DNA from: a virus
IMG/VR virus record: IMGVR_UViG_3300043425_000574
Location: 1-24,510 of that record
DNA: 24,510 nucleotides
Direction: 5' to 3' (one strand)
Below are positions 22,193-24,510 of the stretch, piece by piece; position 1 is the first letter of the stretch, and every line of letters starts with the position of its first letter. Under the pieces are notes generated by a model. That model was not told the origin of the DNA. It did not search any database and saw only the letters and a program-made list of their open reading frames with translations. Position numbers and translations under genes: made by a program.

Positions 22193-22482
22193 AACTTCAC
22201 TTTTAAAATAAGTACTGTTTGTTTTTTGTCTTTGTAACGCGTGCCGACTACGTGAACAAACTCACGATCATTCTTTGCGTTACGGCTGCGACTTATGTAA
22301 TGCAGCTCATCGAAATGCTCCAGCGTAAGCCCTTCAATCATGTCGACGCGTTCACCTGCTAAATAGCCGTGCAGTTCGTAGTTATCCGCTTTGAACCATT
22401 TGGGCCCGTAAGTAAATTGCGCATCAACAATGCGGTAAGGTTCGAGGCGCTCGGCGCGTTTTCTAACGATGTGCTCTAACAT
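22189..22482 (-). CDS. Hypothetical protein
   Basis: 97 residues from ATG 22482 (MLEHIVRKRAERLEPYRIVDA). The frame is open back to 22614, but the upstream part overlaps two other small frames and has poor composition (Thr/Pro-rich NETNRTPPPYI), so the inner ATG is preferred; it also sits within the overlap with the 29-residue frame before it. The body (YGPKWFKADNYELHGYLAGERVD ... HVVGTRYKDKKQTVLILKVKL) is beta-rich. No family recognised. Confidence 0.5.
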   Translation of the reverse strand: MLEHIVRKRAERLEPYRIVDAQFTYGPKWFKADNYELHGYLAGERVDMIEGLTLEHFDELHYISRSRNAKNDREFVHVVGTRYKDKKQTVLILKVKL

Positions 22483-22565
22483 GATGCGAGTTTTATGATG
22501 AGTAGTGTTGCAAGTAGCAGGATGCTGCCCCAAAATGTAAGGCGGTGGCGTTCTATTGGTTTCAT
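22476..22565 (-). CDS. Very small membrane protein candidate (29 residues)
   Basis: MKPIERHRLTFWGSILLLATLLIIKLASC: a short charged N-terminus, one hydrophobic helix and a terminal Cys. Its ATG overlaps the preceding stop (ATGA) and its 3' end overlaps the start of the next gene by 7 nt. A single-span membrane peptide is likely if it is translated. Confidence 0.45.
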   Translation of the reverse strand: MKPIERHRLTFWGSILLLATLLIIKLASC

Positions 22566-22735
22566 TTGTTCCTGAATTTAAAATAAGTTTCGCAGCCCCA
22601 AACTTTTTTACCATTGCTTACAGGCCACACTTTGTGCTCAATAGAGCGTTTTCTAATGTACACGGTAAATCTGTAATAATTTTGCCATTGCTTTTTGAAT
22701 TTCTTTTTTAGCTTGCGAGGGATTCTATTTTTCAT
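22562..22735 (-). CDS. Small basic hypothetical protein (57 residues)
   Basis: Starts MKNRIPRKLKKKFKKQWQNY, then YRFTVYIRKRSIEHKVWPVSNGKKVWGCETYFKFRNK. Strongly basic with many aromatics; could bind nucleic acid. It fills a gap where no longer frame is supported and overlaps both neighbours by 4 nt. No family recognised. Confidence 0.55.
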   Translation of the reverse strand: MKNRIPRKLKKKFKKQWQNYYRFTVYIRKRSIEHKVWPVSNGKKVWGCETYFKFRNK

Positions 22736-23106
22736 GGCTTTAGTGTTAGTTCTTTACCGGTTAGCGCAAAATAGAAGTTTTGTAATTGGTGTACGTATTC
22801 TAACGGGGTGTCATTCATGGGTTGACATTTATACCACCACCCGTGATTTGTGTTGAATGTGAGTACATCAAAATGATAAACCCTAAATTCTATCCCATCA
22901 CCACCAATTTTTGCCTCACAGCTAAACCCAAACTTCAACAGCCATGCTTCGGTTAGAGGGATTGGTTTTATGTGTTCAATTTCAAAGCCTCCAGACACTC
23001 CTTTAGCAGAACAAAGGCCACTCTTGTTGATTGCTTGTATTTCTAAATCACCTTGGAATAAACTATGTTTAAAATAGTTCCCTATTCTCAATTCTCTTGC
23101 TTTCAT
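22732..23106 (-). CDS. Conserved hypothetical protein common in Bacteroidota phages
   Basis: 124 residues. The pattern MKARELRIGNYFK ... IKPIPLTEAWLLKFGF ... EYVHQLQNFYFALTGKEL is one I recognise from many hypothetical proteins of Bacteroidota phages and prophages, which supports the host assignment. No function is known to me. It is soluble and beta-rich. It overlaps the genes on both sides by 4 nt. Confidence 0.7.
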   Translation of the reverse strand: MKARELRIGNYFKHSLFQGDLEIQAINKSGLCSAKGVSGGFEIEHIKPIPLTEAWLLKFGFSCEAKIGGDGIEFRVYHFDVLTFNTNHGWWYKCQPMNDTPLEYVHQLQNFYFALTGKELTLKP

Positions 23107-23321
23107 TGCTTCCCGAATTTATCATTATAAACGTGCTCCATGTACTTGTCAAATGACTTGCCTAGCTGGTAGCTTTTCTTGTGGTAAACCTGATAATCAA
23201 TTGCGCTCGCATCAATTACAGGCGGTGTGTTGGTTGATTGTAGGTAAACAAGGAATGCAAGCCCTAGCGCCATGATTAGGCCTCCTGCGATGGTTTCTTG
23301 GGTTGTTGTTATTTTTGACAT
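23103..23321 (-). CDS. Small membrane-anchored hypothetical protein
   Basis: 72 residues from ATG 23321 (MSKITTTQETIAGGLIMALG). A longer frame back to 23375 lies over another small gene and is not preferred. One membrane helix at about 12-28, then a soluble tail (YQVYHKKSYQLGKSFDKYMEHVYNDKF). No family recognised. It overlaps the preceding 33-residue frame by 13 nt. Confidence 0.5.
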   Translation of the reverse strand: MSKITTTQETIAGGLIMALGLAFLVYLQSTNTPPVIDASAIDYQVYHKKSYQLGKSFDKYMEHVYNDKFGKQ

Positions 23322-23410
23322 ATTGAATAGATTAGAGTGATTATTACCATGATTATTAATGCGCCTGCACTCCATGCGGCAAGCATTTCTTTATCGTCTT
23401 GTTTGCTCAT
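23309..23410 (-). CDS. Very small membrane protein candidate (33 residues)
   Basis: MSKQDDKEMLAAWSAGALIIMVIITLIYSICQK: a charged N-terminus followed by one membrane helix. It fills the gap between two genes, its ATG overlaps the stop of the zinc-ribbon gene (ATGA) and its end overlaps the next gene. The next gene also begins MSK and is a single-span protein. Confidence 0.5.
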   Translation of the reverse strand: MSKQDDKEMLAAWSAGALIIMVIITLIYSICQK

Positions 23411-23790
23411 AGTTCGTTTATTACTTGGTTTAAACTTCTAAGATACTGCGTTTTTTGTCGCTGCCAATCGCGAACCTCGTCTTTCATGCGCTCGCGAAAC
23501 AGCAAAGGCAAAGCGTTGATTTTACTTAGCTCATTGTCGCAGATTTCGACTTGGCGAATTAAGTAGCTGGCCGAATCAATTAGCGGCTTTACGCGGTCTA
23601 TTGATGGCAGTTGCTCCATTCTTTCCTGCGTGTAGATTGAAAGCTCTTTGAGCTCGTTCCACATGGTGTTGGCGTTAATCATGTTTTTGGTTTTACATTT
23701 ATGTTTTAAACTTGGGTGCGGCTGCCTGCTAGTGTAAATGGTTTCGTAATTACACTCTTTGCATTTCCAATAGTGAGTAAACCATCCCAT
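23407..23790 (-). CDS. Hypothetical protein with zinc-ribbon-like N-terminus
   Basis: 127 residues. The N-terminus WKCKECNYETIYTSRQPHPSLKHKCKTK has Cys10, Cys13 and a later H30/C32, a possible C-x2-C...H-x-C zinc site. The rest is helical (MWNELKELSIYTQERMEQLPS ... RMKDEVRDWQRQKTQYLRSLNQVINEL), perhaps coiled coil. No family recognised. It overlaps the first early gene by 1 nt. Confidence 0.5.
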   Translation of the reverse strand: MGWFTHYWKCKECNYETIYTSRQPHPSLKHKCKTKNMINANTMWNELKELSIYTQERMEQLPSIDRVKPLIDSASYLIRQVEICDNELSKINALPLLFRERMKDEVRDWQRQKTQYLRSLNQVINEL

Positions 23791-23999
23791 TACGAAAATA
23801 GATTAATAAGGTGGTAAGTATTTTTACAAATTTGAGCTTTTGCCTTTTGACTTCTTTCAGTTCTTTGCTCAATCATTTCAGAAATCAATTTTTGCTCTTC
23901 AATAATTGCTTGCTCTACAGCTTCGATTGCGTCAACTCCCGAAATGATTAAGTCGATAGCTTTTTCTTCAATTGATTTTGTTAATGTTGTTGTTGTCAT
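23790..23999 (-). CDS. First early gene, small helical protein
   Basis: 69 residues (MTTTTLTKSIEEKAIDLIISGVDAIEAVEQAI ...). Helical with a basic C-terminal part (QRTERSQKAKAQICKNTYHLINLF). No family recognised. As the first gene behind the early promoter it is a place where antirepressors or host-takeover proteins are often found, but nothing in the sequence shows that. Confidence 0.5.
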   Translation of the reverse strand: MTTTTLTKSIEEKAIDLIISGVDAIEAVEQAIIEEQKLISEMIEQRTERSQKAKAQICKNTYHLINLFS

Positions 24000-24038
24000 C
24001 TTGTTGGTTTTTAGCGTTGTTGTGTCTCTTTGACCTCA

Positions 24039-24068
24039 CAAATGTACTATAAATATTTATAGTTGCAA
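24039..24068 (-). promoter_or_regulatory. Early promoter with 18-bp palindromic operator in its spacer
   Basis: The minus strand has TTG at 24068-24066, a 19-nt spacer, then TACATTTG at 24046-24039, fitting the Bacteroidota promoter consensus TTG-N19-TAnnTTTG. The perfect palindrome ACTATAAATATTTATAGT (24063-24046) fills almost all of the spacer, a place where a repressor would block RNA polymerase. Transcription should start near 24033, leaving a short leader before ATG 23999. Confidence 0.75.
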
Positions 24069-24131
24069 ATATTTATTTAAAAAAAGTGAAAATATTTTTT
24101 GTCGTGTGGTTTATTTGACTTGTATGAACGC

Positions 24132-24160
24132 AAAAAAGGCACCCTCGTTTGGGTGCCTTT
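24132..24160 (-). terminator. Rho-independent terminator after the lysis gene
   Basis: GGCACCC (24138-24144) pairs with GGGTGCC (24151-24157), extended by AAA/TTT; on the minus strand it is followed by six T residues (24137-24132). It separates the lysis gene from the early promoter. Confidence 0.9.
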
Positions 24161-24187
24161 CCTGCTAAAACCAATGCTATGCAATGA

Positions 24188-24221
24188 AGCGCGCCTGATG
24201 CTTTCACCTACCATGCGCGCT
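24188..24221. repeat. Inverted repeat in the 3' untranslated region of the lysis gene
   Basis: AGCGCGC (24188-24194) and GCGCGCT (24215-24221) are perfect 7-bp GC-rich arms around a 20-nt loop, 23 nt after the stop codon and before the terminator. It could stabilise the mRNA end or mark a protein binding site. Confidence 0.5.
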
Positions 24222-24243
24222 CATATACAACAACAGGTTAAAT

Positions 24244-24510
24244 TTACTCAAATTCATTGATTAAACAATAGCTCACCTTTTTTTGTGGCTTACACATGGT
24301 TATAATGCGCTTATATGTGTTTACGTCGTTGACTACTTGGCATCCAGCGCTCCATCCATTGATGGCTGTTCCGCTTGCTTTGCTTAAGTTGTAAGTGTTC
24401 GGATGGAAATTGATCCCAAAATAACCTTTTTGAAGGGTGCCTTGCTCCTCGCTATTATCGTCTTTGTCTGCATCTCGGTAAACCTCGACTTCAGCGCCGA
24501 GCTGGAGTAA
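24244..24510 (-). CDS. L,D-transpeptidase-like protein, C-terminal part (N-terminus beyond window)
   Basis: 88 C-terminal residues are visible, ending at TAA 24244-24246. Key part: FGINFHPNTYNLSKASGTAI followed by NGWSAGCQVVNDVNTYKRII. A His (in FGINFH) followed some 20 residues later by S-x-G-C is the L,D-transpeptidase (YkuD-type) active-site pattern, with Cys as nucleophile; phage proteins with SAGCQ in this place are common in Bacteroidota phages and are likely cell-wall enzymes for lysis. Neither signal peptide nor start is visible. Its place as the last gene before a terminator, upstream of the early promoter, fits the end of the late operon on a circular map. Confidence 0.6.
   Translation of the reverse strand, partial: LLQLGAEVEVYRDADKDDNSEEQGTLQKGYFGINFHPNTYNLSKASGTAINGWSAGCQVVNDVNTYKRIITMCKPQKKVSYCLINEFE

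Noticed and set aside
22483-22614. Longer N-terminus for the gene ending at 22189
   Set aside because: This part overlaps the 57- and 29-residue frames that join their neighbours by ATGA overlaps; the inner ATG at 22482 fits better.
23322-23375. Longer N-terminus for the membrane protein gene ending at 23103
   Set aside because: It overlaps a 33-residue frame with good coupling on both sides, and the added residues (Asn/His-rich) have no clear role.
1-24510. CRISPR arrays, insertion sequences and attachment sites
   Set aside because: I saw no regularly spaced repeats, transposase or integrase frames, or paired direct repeats of attachment type in the window.

Overview
The window looks like part of a tailed phage or prophage (siphovirus type) of a Bacteroidota host. 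The structural proteins resemble those of Bacteroidota phages: an XkdF-like prohead protease followed by a scaffold-like protein and the major capsid protein, and tail proteins of the same style. The three promoter-like sites with a good -7 box fit the Bacteroidota consensus (TTG, about 19 nt, TAnnTTTG). Start codons are preceded by A-rich stretches rather than Shine-Dalgarno sequences. Every gene I can support lies on the minus strand, so transcription runs from high to low coordinates. No integrase, C1-type repressor or portal gene was recognised; these may lie outside the window.

Layout in transcription order. (a) 24510-24130: the C-terminal end of an L,D-transpeptidase-like protein, probably the lysis enzyme, followed by a strong terminator. 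(b) 24068-12640: the early region. It opens with a near-ideal promoter whose spacer holds an 18-bp perfect palindrome. A train of very small, overlapping genes follows (24.0-21.5 kb). Then come replication genes (DnaT/DnaD-like initiator and DnaB-like helicase, 21.4-19.8 kb), small genes including a DUF4406-like protein, an SbcC/RecF-like ATPase, an unusual structured RNA locus (16.4-16.15 kb), RecT, a metallo-beta-lactamase-fold gene interrupted by a stop codon, and small accessory genes. A terminator at 12.65 kb closes the region. (c) 12627-1: the late region: sigma-like regulator, small membrane protein, terminase small and large subunits, a tail assembly chaperone pair joined by a -1 frameshift, tail proteins, tape measure, protease, scaffold and major capsid protein, which runs off the left edge. 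If the genome is circular or terminally redundant, the late transcript would continue through the missing head/portal genes and end with the lysis gene at the right edge.

How the genes work together: the early operon supplies replication (initiator, helicase) and recombination (RecT annealase, a nuclease-like metallohydrolase, SbcC-like ATPase). The sigma-like protein sits directly after an early terminator, at the junction with the late genes, so it is a candidate late switch. The late genes package DNA and build a capsid with a moderately long tail.

Most unusual items: (1) the metallohydrolase gene, whose HxHxDH metal motif is split by exactly six bases containing TGA, next to a perfect hairpin; (2) a roughly 250-nt promoter-equipped structured RNA with tRNA-like closing stems and duplicated T-arm-like hairpins showing compensatory changes; (3) an AT-rich palindromic element found three times, only in intergenic gaps; (4) two terminators placed immediately before start codons.
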